Below are positions 7,731 through 15,577 of a stretch of DNA of 36,159 bases, piece by piece. Each line of letters starts with the position of its first letter. The stretch's first letter is position 1. This DNA is from an uncultured Spirochaetales bacterium (GTDB lineage Bacteria; Spirochaetota; Spirochaetia; Sphaerochaetales; Sphaerochaetaceae). A program made the position numbers and the translations under genes. The DNA lies in contig CASEAG010000009.1 of the NCBI GenBank assembly GCA_949285785.1, positions 1 through 36,159 on the forward strand, written 5' to 3'. A model generated the notes under the pieces. That model was not told the origin of the DNA, searched no databases, and worked only from the letters and a program-made list of their open reading frames with translations.

Positions 7731-8873
7731 ATGAAGAGACTGCTTGTCCTGCTGCTGGCATCAATGATGCTGTTCGCCTTCGTCGCCTGCGACGACAACA
7801 CCCCGGATCCTCCTGCAGCCGAGGAACCGACGCCGACACCGGAGAATCCGGATAAGCCCAACCCGGATAACCCCGATCCGGATGTTCCAGAGGTATGTGT
7901 GCATGCCAAGCTGATTGATACCTCGATCACTGAATATTTCGATGCAGAAAAGCATTACCCCAAGAGCGGTATCTGTGCATCATGTGGTGAGGAGGTCACA
8001 CGGGATGCCATTTCAATCTCGACGGCAGATGAGCTGATGACTCTGGCTGAGGACATGGACAAGGAGAATGCATATGATCTGGGCTGTTATACGATCTCGA
8101 TTCTTGCTGACATCGACATGGCCGGCGAGAATTGGCCTTCTCCCGAGCTCAACGGGTACAGTGCTCCTCATAACAATAAGGACTTCGTCATCAACGGAAA
8201 CGGCCATACCATTTCCAATTTGACTGCAGGCGATAACGAGACGACGGAAGCCCAGGGCTTCATCGGTTCTATGTGGAGTGATGTCACTCTGGAGATCAAC
8301 GATCTTACTCTGGAGAATGCACAAATTACCGCAAACAAGGGAAATGGCGCGGGACCGGGAATCGGCGGTTTTGTCGGAAATATAGACTCATCTCCATCAG
8401 TGAAGATTTCGGGATGTAGCCTTCTGAATTCCAAGATCACCGGTGGCCACTGGGCTGGCGGAATCTATGGTTATGCTTCTGGGTATGATAAAGTCAACGA
8501 TGGGCCTGTCCATACTAGGATCAATATCTCCGACTGCACTGTCGATACTGTAGCCATCAAAGGTGATGACACTTCTGTCGGTGGTGTCATGGGGCATGCC
8601 GGTGGAAACAAGGATACGACTATTACAGTGACCGACACCACTGTGACCGGATGTACCATCACGACAGAAAACACGACAAGCGCCAAGGCCGGTGCCGTGC
8701 TTGGTACCAATGGAGTGGGCGATGTTACACTGGAGAACGTCAAATACGATGATGGAAACACCGTTTCTTATGGAAATACTACGAATAATGACCGAGCTTA
8801 TGGCCGTCTTGTGTTCAACGGTGTTGGTTCCTTGACCATCGATGGTGATTCAGTGCTTGAAGAGACTAACTGA
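7731..8873 (+). CDS. Surface lipoprotein with beta-helix-like repeats
   Basis: The 380-residue protein starts with a lipoprotein signal peptide ending in the lipobox FVAC, with Cys20 the lipidated residue. A Pro/Asp/Glu/Asn-rich spacer (about residues 21-54) follows. Then comes a short segment with CVH and, about 25 residues later, CASCGEE, resembling the C-H...CxxCG modules of surface proteins from gut bacteria. The rest is Gly/Thr/Asn-rich with recurring glycine turns (GFIGSM, GGFVGN, GGIYGY, GGVMGHAGG, GAVLGTNG) between short beta strands, as in GLUG-type or pectate-lyase-like right-handed beta-helices. The ATG at 7731 was chosen because it gives the signal peptide and a 9-nt spacing to AAAGGAG. 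Base composition is more AT-rich than the neighbours, suggesting fast evolution or acquisition. Adhesion or ligand binding is inferred. Confidence 0.8.
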   Translation: MKRLLVLLLASMMLFAFVACDDNTPDPPAAEEPTPTPENPDKPNPDNPDPDVPEVCVHAKLIDTSITEYFDAEKHYPKSGICASCGEEVTRDAISISTADELMTLAEDMDKENAYDLGCYTISILADIDMAGENWPSPELNGYSAPHNNKDFVINGNGHTISNLTAGDNETTEAQGFIGSMWSDVTLEINDLTLENAQITANKGNGAGPGIGGFVGNIDSSPSVKISGCSLLNSKITGGHWAGGIYGYASGYDKVNDGPVHTRINISDCTVDTVAIKGDDTSVGGVMGHAGGNKDTTITVTDTTVTGCTITTENTTSAKAGAVLGTNGVGDVTLENVKYDDGNTVSYGNTTNNDRAYGRLVFNGVGSLTIDGDSVLEETN

Positions 8874-8918
8874 TCTGTTTCCGTCTTGTTTCTTTGACGG
8901 AAAGCATTTGAAAGTACT

Positions 8919-8955
8919 TTGCCGGAGCCGGTTGCGGTTCCGGCAATTGTCTTCT
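8919..8955 (+). terminator. Terminator of the lipoprotein gene
   Basis: The stem TTGCCGGAGCC/GGTTCCGGCAA with a 6-nt loop is followed by TTGTCTTCT. A smaller hairpin CCGTC/GACGG (8881-8900) precedes it. Confidence 0.75.
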
Positions 8956-9072
8956 ATGGGGAATGCTGGTGTTTTCGTTGCAATATTACGCCTGTCGATA
9001 TTGGCCTCATAGGGGCATCTCATGCTAATATGGTTCCGGATTTGAAATACCACCATTCAGGAGGAATGTTCT

Positions 9073-9759
9073 ATGGATTGCGTCTATGAAATGGGCGGTC
9101 TCAGGATCGTCGATCTGACCAAGCAGCTCGATCCGAAGACGGAGACGAGGAGATGTCACCTGTACAGGTTCAACACGGGAGGTCCTATTCCCGATTTCCA
9201 TACCATCATGGATCTCACCAGCCATCTGGGTACGCACTGCGAGTGCCCGTATCATCATGATGATGCCTGGCCCAGTGTCGCGGAGCTCCCGCTCACGACG
9301 TTCTTCGGCCGTGCGATCTACGTCAACATCGATGCCGAGCCCAACTCTCATATCACGGCCGAGATGCTTGACAGGTTCTGCGGCCCGAAGATGAAGGACG
9401 GCACTATCGTCATCATCGACAGCCCGCACAAGCTGCCACCTTTCACCGAGAAGACAAACACCCCGGAGGACAAGAGACTCTTCGTCAACGGAGAGACGGC
9501 GCAGTGGTTCAAGGACCACAAGGCCAAGTGCGTCGGTTTCGGAGACGGCGTTTCCATCGAGAACTGCAACGAGGACGTCAAGCCGTTCCACGACATCCTG
9601 CTGGCCGAGAACATTGTCTTCCTCGAGGTCCTCAAGAATCTGGACAGGCTCGAGAAGGACGTGTTCTTCATGAGCTATGCTCCGCTTCCGATCCTCGGTC
9701 TGGATTCCTGCCCCGTCAGGGCATACGCCATCGAGGGGCTTGAGGAGTTCTCGAAGTGA
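9073..9759 (+). CDS. Cyclase family (kynurenine formamidase-like) metal-dependent hydrolase
   Basis: The 228-residue protein has the hallmark of the cyclase/formamidase family (PF04199), HLGTHCECPYH, a variant of HxGTHxDxPxH with Glu in place of Asp. These residues bind the catalytic metals. The family hydrolyses amides or lactone-like bonds, for example N-formylkynurenine, isatin and cyclic amides. The start has AGGAGG about 9 nt upstream. It overlaps by 4 bp (GTGA) the ketopantoate-reductase-like gene, so the pair works together. The TRAP transporter that follows could supply the substrate, but a terminator and a separate promoter lie in between. The substrate is not known. Confidence 0.85.
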   Translation: MDCVYEMGGLRIVDLTKQLDPKTETRRCHLYRFNTGGPIPDFHTIMDLTSHLGTHCECPYHHDDAWPSVAELPLTTFFGRAIYVNIDAEPNSHITAEMLDRFCGPKMKDGTIVIIDSPHKLPPFTEKTNTPEDKRLFVNGETAQWFKDHKAKCVGFGDGVSIENCNEDVKPFHDILLAENIVFLEVLKNLDRLEKDVFFMSYAPLPILGLDSCPVRAYAIEGLEEFSK

Positions 9760-10673
9760 GAATTCTCGTCATCGGCGCTGGCGCCATGGGCAGCATCTAT
9801 GGCGCCAGGCTGAGTCTTCACAACGATGTCACCCTCGTCGACACCAACCGCGAGCTGGTGGAGCATGTGCGCCGCCACGGCATCACGCTGGAGGAGGGTG
9901 GCGTAGACACGACCTTCCACCCCGGCATCACGGCTGATGCCGCCAGCGCCGGGGCAGTGGATCTGGTCATCCTTTTCACCAAGGCCCTGTATTCCAGGGC
10001 TGCGCTGGACGGTGCGAGGCCTGTGATAGGAGAAGGCACCTGCGTGATGACACTCCAGAACGGTGCCGGCCATGAGCGTCTCCTTTCGCAGTACGTTCCC
10101 ATGGAGCGTGTGGTCATCGGCACGACGGAGGACAACGGAGCGGTGCTCGGGCCGGGGAGGGTGCATCATGGCGGTTCTGGTGTGACGAACATCGGACTTG
10201 CCGCCGGAGATGACGTGCTCCTCCTGGAGCGCATCCGCTCGGCGTTCTCGCCGTGCGGGTTCGATGTCCGCATCCATGCAGATATCCGACGTCTCGTGTG
10301 GGACAAGCTGATGACGAACGTCTCGCTGTCCGCCTTGAGCGCGATACTGCAGTGCGACATGTCGTTCATCGCCGCAGACGATCATGCCTGGTCGTTGTGT
10401 ACAGGACTCGTCGACGAGGCGCTGATGGTCGCCGAGGCCCAGGGACTGCACTTCGACAGGGATGTCGTGCTGGAGAAGGTGAGGACGACGAGTCTGTCCA
10501 ATCCCGACGGATACACCAGCATCATGAAGGATATCCAGAACGGCAGGAGGACCGAGGTCGACACGATAAGCGGTGCCGTCGTGACTGCCGCACGGGAGCA
10601 TTCGCTGCATGTTCCACGGCACGAGATGGTCGTCGCGCTCATCCATGCGCTCGAAGACAGGGGGCGGTCCTGA
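9756..10673 (+). CDS. Ketopantoate reductase (ApbA/PanE) family protein
   Basis: The 305-residue NAD(P)H-dependent oxidoreductase starts at GTG, overlapping the previous stop by 4 bp. The N-terminal Rossmann loop GAGAMGSIYG is intact. The C-terminal domain has VWDKLMTNVSLSAL, with the conserved catalytic Lys, and GRRTEVDTISG, with the conserved Glu. True PanE enzymes usually show an Asn in the NxxxNpl-like segment where this one has Ser. Together with its partner gene, this suggests a paralogue acting on another 2-oxo acid rather than ketopantoate in CoA synthesis. I therefore give no gene symbol. It ends in a terminator that overlaps its stop codon. Confidence 0.85.
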   Translation: MRILVIGAGAMGSIYGARLSLHNDVTLVDTNRELVEHVRRHGITLEEGGVDTTFHPGITADAASAGAVDLVILFTKALYSRAALDGARPVIGEGTCVMTLQNGAGHERLLSQYVPMERVVIGTTEDNGAVLGPGRVHHGGSGVTNIGLAAGDDVLLLERIRSAFSPCGFDVRIHADIRRLVWDKLMTNVSLSALSAILQCDMSFIAADDHAWSLCTGLVDEALMVAEAQGLHFDRDVVLEKVRTTSLSNPDGYTSIMKDIQNGRRTEVDTISGAVVTAAREHSLHVPRHEMVVALIHALEDRGRS

Positions 10674-10688
10674 GGGGCCGCCTCTTTC
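10663..10688 (+). terminator. Terminator overlapping the reductase stop codon
   Basis: GGCGGTCC (10663-10670) pairs with GGGCCGCC (10675-10682, one G-T pair) around a loop containing the stop codon, followed by TCTTTCC. Confidence 0.7.
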
Positions 10689-10788
10689 CATGTCTGTCCA
10701 AGATGGGCAAAAGTCTGTCAGAATCATCAAAAACACTTCAGAAAACGGGCAAAAAGACAACAGAAATACTAAAATATCAAAAAAGTGT

Positions 10789-10818
10789 TTGCATTCTGTG
10801 AAATATTGAGTCTATAAT
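10789..10818 (+). promoter_or_regulatory. Promoter of the TRAP transporter operon
   Basis: TTGCAT (10789-10794), an 18-nt spacer and a perfect TATAAT (10813-10818) precede dctP. The ~60 bases upstream are strongly A-rich, like an UP element, so a strong promoter is expected. Confidence 0.75.
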
Positions 10819-10869
10819 ACCATCAGCGTTTTTTTAGCGCATAACTATTCACAATTGGAGGATATCCCC

Positions 10870-11928
10870 ATGAAAAAAGCTTTGGCTCTTCTCCTTGCGG
10901 TCCTGACAGTGTTCGCATTCGTCAGCTGCGGTGGAGATGATGAGGCTGCTTCCGCTTCCACGACGAGCAGCACGACGGCTTCCACTTCTTCGGCTCCTGC
11001 CCAGAAGACGGTGACCCTGATTCTTTCCGAGGTCCACGCTGAAGGCTACCCGACGACTCTTGCAGACTACGAGTTCGCTCGCCTTGTCGAGGAGAGGACC
11101 GAGGGCAGAGTCAAGATCAACGTCTACTCCGGCGGAACGCTGTATGGTGAGGAGACCGGTTCCATCGAGGCTCTCCAGATCGGCGACCTCGACTTCGCAC
11201 GTGTCTCCGCTTCCCCTGTCGCTTCCTACGTTCCTGCTCTGAACGTGATCCAGCTTCCCTATCTCTACAGGGACGGCGACCACATGTGGCAGGTTCTCAA
11301 CGGACCTATCGGCCAGGAGATGCTGAACGAGATCGAGTCTTCCGGTTCCGGACTCATCGGTCTGTGCTACTACGATGCAGGTGCTAGAAACTTCTACACC
11401 ACGACTCCCGTCCAGTCCGTCGCCGACATGGCCGGTCTGAAGATCAGACTCCAGAACAACGCGATGATGGTCGAGATGGTCCAGCTGCTCGGCGGCAACG
11501 GTGTCACCGGAATCGGACCCAACGAGGTCTACTCCGCAATCAGCCAGGGAACCATCGACGGTGCAGAGAACAACTGGCCGACCTACGAGTCCATGGGCGA
11601 CTACGAGGCTGCTCCCTACTTCATCCTCGACGGACACACCAGGGTTCCTGAGATCCTTCTCGCTTCCGCCAACGTCGTCAACAAGGTGAGCGCAGAGGAC
11701 TGGGAGATCATCAAGGAGTGCGCCAAGGAGACCCAGGAGTACGAGATCGAGCAGTGGGCTCTCCGCGAGGAGTCTTCCCGTGAGAAGGTCGTCGCCGCCG
11801 GCGTCACCGTCTACGAGCCGACCGCAGAGGAGCTCGCCGAGTTCCAGGCCAAGATGGATCCCATCTACGCCGAGTACGGCGCAGGCTACGAGGACATGAT
11901 CGAGGAGATTCTCAACACCGGTCTTTGA
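10870..11928 (+). CDS. dctP: TRAP transporter substrate-binding lipoprotein, DctP family
   Basis: The 352-residue solute-binding protein has a lipoprotein signal ending FAFVSC (Cys20) and a Ser/Thr/Ala-rich linker. Its DctP fold includes the segment GLKIRLQNN, whose Arg (about residue 193) corresponds to the Arg that binds the substrate carboxylate in this family. The stretch GTIDGAENNWPTY and the following GHTRVPE resemble members that bind sugar acids or hydroxy acids rather than sialic acid; this is an inference from motif memory. GGAGG lies 8 nt before the ATG at 10870. Being anchored to the membrane, it delivers an organic anion to DctQM. A strong promoter upstream and a hairpin downstream favour higher expression than the membrane subunits. 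Confidence 0.95.
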   Translation: MKKALALLLAVLTVFAFVSCGGDDEAASASTTSSTTASTSSAPAQKTVTLILSEVHAEGYPTTLADYEFARLVEERTEGRVKINVYSGGTLYGEETGSIEALQIGDLDFARVSASPVASYVPALNVIQLPYLYRDGDHMWQVLNGPIGQEMLNEIESSGSGLIGLCYYDAGARNFYTTTPVQSVADMAGLKIRLQNNAMMVEMVQLLGGNGVTGIGPNEVYSAISQGTIDGAENNWPTYESMGDYEAAPYFILDGHTRVPEILLASANVVNKVSAEDWEIIKECAKETQEYEIEQWALREESSREKVVAAGVTVYEPTAEELAEFQAKMDPIYAEYGAGYEDMIEEILNTGL

Positions 11929-11956
11929 GATCTGTCGAGTTTCCCAGAATCGTAAT

Positions 11957-11983
11957 GCAAGGGGAGGGAACAACTCCCCTTGC
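11957..11983 (+). terminator. Intercistronic hairpin after dctP
   Basis: A perfect 10-bp stem GCAAGGGGAG/CTCCCCTTGC with a 7-nt loop lies in the dctP-dctQ gap without a real T tract. It probably stabilises the dctP mRNA end or causes partial termination, raising DctP over DctQM. Confidence 0.65.
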
Positions 11984-12007
11984 TTCGATTGAATCTGGAG
12001 GAGAAAA

Positions 12008-12691
12008 ATGAGTTCAACAAAGAACACCGGCTCCAGCAGCAAGGTCGTAAGTTACCTTAAGGAGAACAAGCTCATCCTCAAGCCCAGGTCCGAGTACCCG
12101 ACGACCTGGTCCTATGTGAAGGGCATAATCGTTCTCATCAACCACTGGTGCCACAAGATACTTCTTACGATCGCCCAGATCGCGGTCGTCATCATGCTGT
12201 GCACGGTCTTCATGAACGTCGTGCTCCGCTTCTGCTTCAACTCGGGCATCACCTGGGCTGAAGAGGTCCCCAGGCTTCTGGTCACGCTCTTCGCCTTCCT
12301 CGCATGCGCAATTGGTGTCAGAGACCATATGCACATCTCTGTCACGATCATCTACAACAGGTTCCCCAAGGGATCCGTTGCAAGGAAGATAATGGATATG
12401 CTGGGAGATATCGCGACCCTCATCTGCGGTATCATCCTATTCTATTACGGGCTTTCATTCACGCTCCGCATGGCCGCTCTTCCCGGTACTCTTCCCATGA
12501 CCGGATGGTCCACATGGGTCCAGTACTTCCCGGCCCCGATGGCTGGCTTCCTGATGATCTTCGACTCTCTGCTGTTCCTGTTCCACATCATCGATCCGAA
12601 CGATCTGCTGTACAGTGAGCCGGAAGTCGACTACCAGGAGCTCGTGAAGCAGCAGCAGGCCGAGCTCGCAACCGAAGGAGGAAACAACTGA
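12008..12691 (+). CDS. dctQ: TRAP transporter small membrane subunit, DctQ family
   Basis: The 227-residue subunit has four predicted transmembrane helices, roughly at residues 50-75, 88-110, 130-155 and 175-200. The family-typical segment NSGITWAEEVPRLL and the downstream GVRDHMHISV are present. The N-terminal cytoplasmic extension of about 40 residues and the C-terminal tail are longer than usual. DctQ pairs with DctM in the inner membrane. A GGAGG site precedes the ATG, and the stop overlaps the dctM start by one base (TGATG). Confidence 0.93.
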   Translation: MSSTKNTGSSSKVVSYLKENKLILKPRSEYPTTWSYVKGIIVLINHWCHKILLTIAQIAVVIMLCTVFMNVVLRFCFNSGITWAEEVPRLLVTLFAFLACAIGVRDHMHISVTIIYNRFPKGSVARKIMDMLGDIATLICGIILFYYGLSFTLRMAALPGTLPMTGWSTWVQYFPAPMAGFLMIFDSLLFLFHIIDPNDLLYSEPEVDYQELVKQQQAELATEGGNN

Positions 12692-14043
12692 TGTCAATGG
12701 AACTGCTTGCAGGAATCATCCTCATCGGAGGATTCTTCCTTCTCATGATGGTCAAGGTCCCCGTGACCTTCGCCATGCTCATATCGACGTTCTGCTCCAT
12801 GCTGGTCGTCGGTACCTATCTGCCTTCCGTCGCCCCCACGACGATGATCAGGATGATGATTGATGGCGTCAGCAACTTCACGATGCTCGCCATCCCGTTC
12901 TTCATCGTCATGGGTGAGATCATGGCCGTCGGCCAGATCTCCGACAAGATCGTCGACCTTGCGAACCTCGCCGTCGGACGCTTCCGCGGTGGTCTTGCAT
13001 ACGTCAACTGTCTCGACTCGATGTTCTTCGGCGGCATCTCCGGATCCGCAGTTGCCGACGTCTCCTCCCTCGGTTCCGTCGTCATCCCGATGATGGAGAA
13101 GCAGGGCTACAACAGGGAGTTCTCGGTTGGACTGACGGTCACCACGGCATGCCAGGGTGTTCTCATCCCGCCATCGCACAACATGGTCATCTACGCACTG
13201 GCCGCTGGCGGCGGCGTGTCCATCGGACAGCTGTTCTATGCCGGCTTCGTGCCTGGCATCGGACTGGGTCTCGGATTCATCCTCGTATGTATCCTCCTTG
13301 GCAAGCGCTACGGCTTCCCGAAGGGCGAGAAGATGTTCAAGGACGCTCCTGTCCGCTGGATCAGCTTCAAGGGCGGTTTCAAGGTCGGTCCGTGTGTCAA
13401 GGTCGTCATCAGCGCAATCCTGCCGATGATGACGCTGGTCATCATCATGGTCGGAACCGGTGTCGGAATCTTCACCGCCACCGAGAGCTCCGCAGTGGCC
13501 TGCTTCTACACGTTCATCCTGACCTACTTCGTCTTCAGGACGGCAAAGCTCAAGGACTTCGGAAAGGTCATCAGGAACTCCCTCAAGACCCTGTCGATCG
13601 TCCTCACGCTGATCGCCTCCGCAAAGGCGTTCGCCTACATGATGACGCTTCTTGGAATCCCCCAGGCCATCACGAACGGTCTGATCGGAATCACGACCAA
13701 CCCTGTTCTCCTGCTTCTGATCATCAACGTGATCCTGCTGATCCTCGGATGCTTCATGGACATGGCTCCGCTCATCATGATCATGACGCCGATCCTGCTG
13801 CCCATCGTCACCCAGCTTGGCATGAGCACGGTCCACTTCGGAATCGTCCTGATCTTCAACCTGGCCATCGGTCTGTGCACGCCGCCTGTCGGCTCCGCGC
13901 TGTTCGTCGGCTGTGCAGTCGGAAAGACCTCGATCGAGGCCGCATCCAAGAAGATGCTTCCCCTGTTCGCGGTCATGATCGTCGGACTGCTTCTTGTCAC
14001 CTACGTCCCGTTCTTCCTCAAGCCGGGTCTCTTCGGCTATTGA
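12691..14043 (+). CDS. dctM: TRAP transporter large permease subunit, DctM family
   Basis: The 450-residue, 12-13-helix subunit forms the Na+-dependent transport pathway with DctQ. Typical DctM signatures are visible: SGSAVADVSSLGSVVIPMM in the first half, PPSHNMVIYA in the middle, and FNLAIGLCTPPVGSALFVG near the C-terminus. These helix-hairpin regions are where the family's Na+ and substrate sites lie. Length is normal for non-fused DctM. It starts within the dctQ stop codon with AAGGAGG 9 nt upstream and ends the operon before a strong terminator. Confidence 0.96.
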   Translation: MSMELLAGIILIGGFFLLMMVKVPVTFAMLISTFCSMLVVGTYLPSVAPTTMIRMMIDGVSNFTMLAIPFFIVMGEIMAVGQISDKIVDLANLAVGRFRGGLAYVNCLDSMFFGGISGSAVADVSSLGSVVIPMMEKQGYNREFSVGLTVTTACQGVLIPPSHNMVIYALAAGGGVSIGQLFYAGFVPGIGLGLGFILVCILLGKRYGFPKGEKMFKDAPVRWISFKGGFKVGPCVKVVISAILPMMTLVIIMVGTGVGIFTATESSAVACFYTFILTYFVFRTAKLKDFGKVIRNSLKTLSIVLTLIASAKAFAYMMTLLGIPQAITNGLIGITTNPVLLLLIINVILLILGCFMDMAPLIMIMTPILLPIVTQLGMSTVHFGIVLIFNLAIGLCTPPVGSALFVGCAVGKTSIEAASKKMLPLFAVMIVGLLLVTYVPFFLKPGLFGY

Positions 14044-14076
14044 TCGGGTAGGGATACATATCTGACAGGATTCAAC

Positions 14077-14113
14077 GATGCCGGCGCCTTCGGGTGCCGG
14101 CATCGTCATTCTT
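14077..14113 (+). terminator. Terminator of the TRAP operon
   Basis: A 12-bp stem GATGCCGGCGCC/GGTGCCGGCATC closes on a stable TTCG tetraloop and is followed by GTCATTCTTT. Confidence 0.88.
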
Positions 14114-14119
14114 TCCCGG

Positions 14120-14148
14120 TTGCATGCCTACGACATCGCTCTTAAGAT
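14120..14148 (+). promoter_or_regulatory. Promoter predicting a leaderless transglutaminase mRNA
   Basis: TTGCAT (14120-14125), a 17-nt spacer and TAAGAT (14143-14148) lie immediately before the ATG at 14155. Transcription 7 nt after the -10 box would begin at that A. No Shine-Dalgarno is present. Confidence 0.5.
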
Positions 14149-14154
14149 TGTGTC

Positions 14155-15495
14155 ATGAAGTACTCCATCCAGGATCTTGCCACACCACTTCCCGAAGCCG
14201 TGGCCAATGCAATCGCATCCGGCGAACTGTCCTTCGCCTCATCCCTGATCTCCTCGTGGTTATCACGGGACGGTCTTCCTTGCGCCCTCAGACGGAGGCT
14301 TGAGCTGGAGCAGGTCCTCATCCAGAGGAGGAAGAACCATTACATCTACACGCCTGACGAGGCCGAACGTCTTCTCGAGAAGCGCTTCCAACTGTACAGG
14401 AAGGGCATGCTGGAGGCCTTCATTCGGGACGGACTGCTTGACTGGAACTACGTCGATGGACAGGTGATGCTGGAAGCCACTCTTCTTGACAATGCTGCAA
14501 AGCGTTGCGATGTCCTTCTGGAAGGACCGCGGGTGAACGACGAGGACCTGCAGCTGCGCGACGACTTCATAACCCGTCTGGAAGCGGAGGGTTGTGTGAA
14601 GGCGAGGGTATCCGCCCGCATCTCGCTGAGGATTCCCGGTGACGGCTTCAAGGGGATGAGGGCCCAAGTGAACCTGCCTCTCGCGAGAACAGTCGACGGC
14701 AGGCAGTACGATATAGTCATCGAAGAGGCGAACCCATCACCGGTATCGATCGATGGCGAGACGGGGGTGATGCGTACCGCCGTGTTCGAGAAGGTGCTTG
14801 AAGGCGATGACGAGTTCTCTCTCACGTTCTCCTATACGATAGAGGAGAGGCTCCATAGGCGACCTGATGAGGAGCTCGTCGCGCAGGGGATGGACGAGTA
14901 CCTGTGCCAGCAGCTTCCACATATCGCATTCACACCGTACCTCAGGTCCCTTGCAGGCCAGATCACGGCAGGAAAGGCTTCCTTGTGGGACAAGGTCGAG
15001 GCGATTTACGACTGGATCACCAGCCATGTGCGCTATTCGTTCGTCAGACACTACTCCACAATCGACTGCGTCAGCGAATACGGTGCACTGAATCTAAAGG
15101 GTGACTGCGGCATCCAGGCGATGCTGTTCATCACACTGTGCAGAATCGCCGGCATCCCGGCCCGCTGGCAGTCGGGATGGTATGTGACGCCGAAGGAGGC
15201 CGGAGGCCATGACTGGGCGGAGTTCAATGTATCAGGACAGTGGTATTCGGCCGACTGCTCCTTCGGTGGTGGTGCATACGTCCAGGGCAACGAGAGGAGA
15301 CGACGCCACTATTTCGCCGGTCTCGACACGCTTCGCATGATAGCCAACGGCGCATGCTGTCAGCCACTGGCCGGGATGGGAGACTATCCCAGAGACCCGA
15401 CCGACAACCAGTACGGCGAGGTGGAGGTCGACGGGCATGTCCTTGTCGACGACCTCGACAGGAGAATCGAGGTCCTCTCGTACGAGTTCATCTGA
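14155..15495 (+). CDS. Transglutaminase-like (papain-fold) protein, cytoplasmic
   Basis: The 446-residue protein has a C-terminal transglutaminase-like domain with a complete catalytic triad: Cys318 (LKGDCGIQAMLF), His352 (GGHDWAEF) and Asp367 (WYSADCSFGG). The stretch CRIAGIPARWQSG after the Cys is typical of the family. About 250 N-terminal residues precede it: a helical part with RKNHYIYTPDEAERLLEKR and then a beta-rich part. There is no signal peptide, so it should act in the cytoplasm, probably as a peptidase or amidase rather than a cross-linker. The ATG lacks a ribosome site but sits where a leaderless transcript would begin. It is a single-gene unit, convergent with pgi. Confidence 0.85.
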   Translation: MKYSIQDLATPLPEAVANAIASGELSFASSLISSWLSRDGLPCALRRRLELEQVLIQRRKNHYIYTPDEAERLLEKRFQLYRKGMLEAFIRDGLLDWNYVDGQVMLEATLLDNAAKRCDVLLEGPRVNDEDLQLRDDFITRLEAEGCVKARVSARISLRIPGDGFKGMRAQVNLPLARTVDGRQYDIVIEEANPSPVSIDGETGVMRTAVFEKVLEGDDEFSLTFSYTIEERLHRRPDEELVAQGMDEYLCQQLPHIAFTPYLRSLAGQITAGKASLWDKVEAIYDWITSHVRYSFVRHYSTIDCVSEYGALNLKGDCGIQAMLFITLCRIAGIPARWQSGWYVTPKEAGGHDWAEFNVSGQWYSADCSFGGGAYVQGNERRRRHYFAGLDTLRMIANGACCQPLAGMGDYPRDPTDNQYGEVEVDGHVLVDDLDRRIEVLSYEFI

Positions 15496-15516
15496 CGGTT
15501 CCTCCCGAATACAAGA

Positions 15517-15546
15517 ACAGGGCCGCCTCGTGATGGGCGGCCCTGT
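15517..15546. terminator. Bidirectional terminator between the transglutaminase gene and pgi
   Basis: A perfect 11-bp stem ACAGGGCCGCC/GGCGGCCCTGT with an 8-nt loop lies between convergent genes. The minus-strand continuation TTCTTGTATT is the more T-rich, so it mainly serves pgi. Confidence 0.8.
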
Positions 15547-15577
15547 CATCTGTAATGTAACCGGTATCCGGTCTGCG

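Noticed and set aside
8160-8870. Gly-turn repeats of the lipoprotein considered as a DNA tandem repeat or CRISPR
   Set aside because: The similarity is only at protein level; spacing and bases are irregular and no repeat unit recurs in the DNA.
9756-10673. Calling this gene panE (CoA biosynthesis)
   Set aside because: It is coupled to a cyclase-family hydrolase and differs at a usual Asn; no other pantothenate gene is near, so a paralogue with another substrate is as likely.
12694-14109. Minus-strand open frame of 471 codons across dctM
   Set aside because: Antisense shadow of a membrane protein gene, giving a very acidic, His-rich product without any fold signal.
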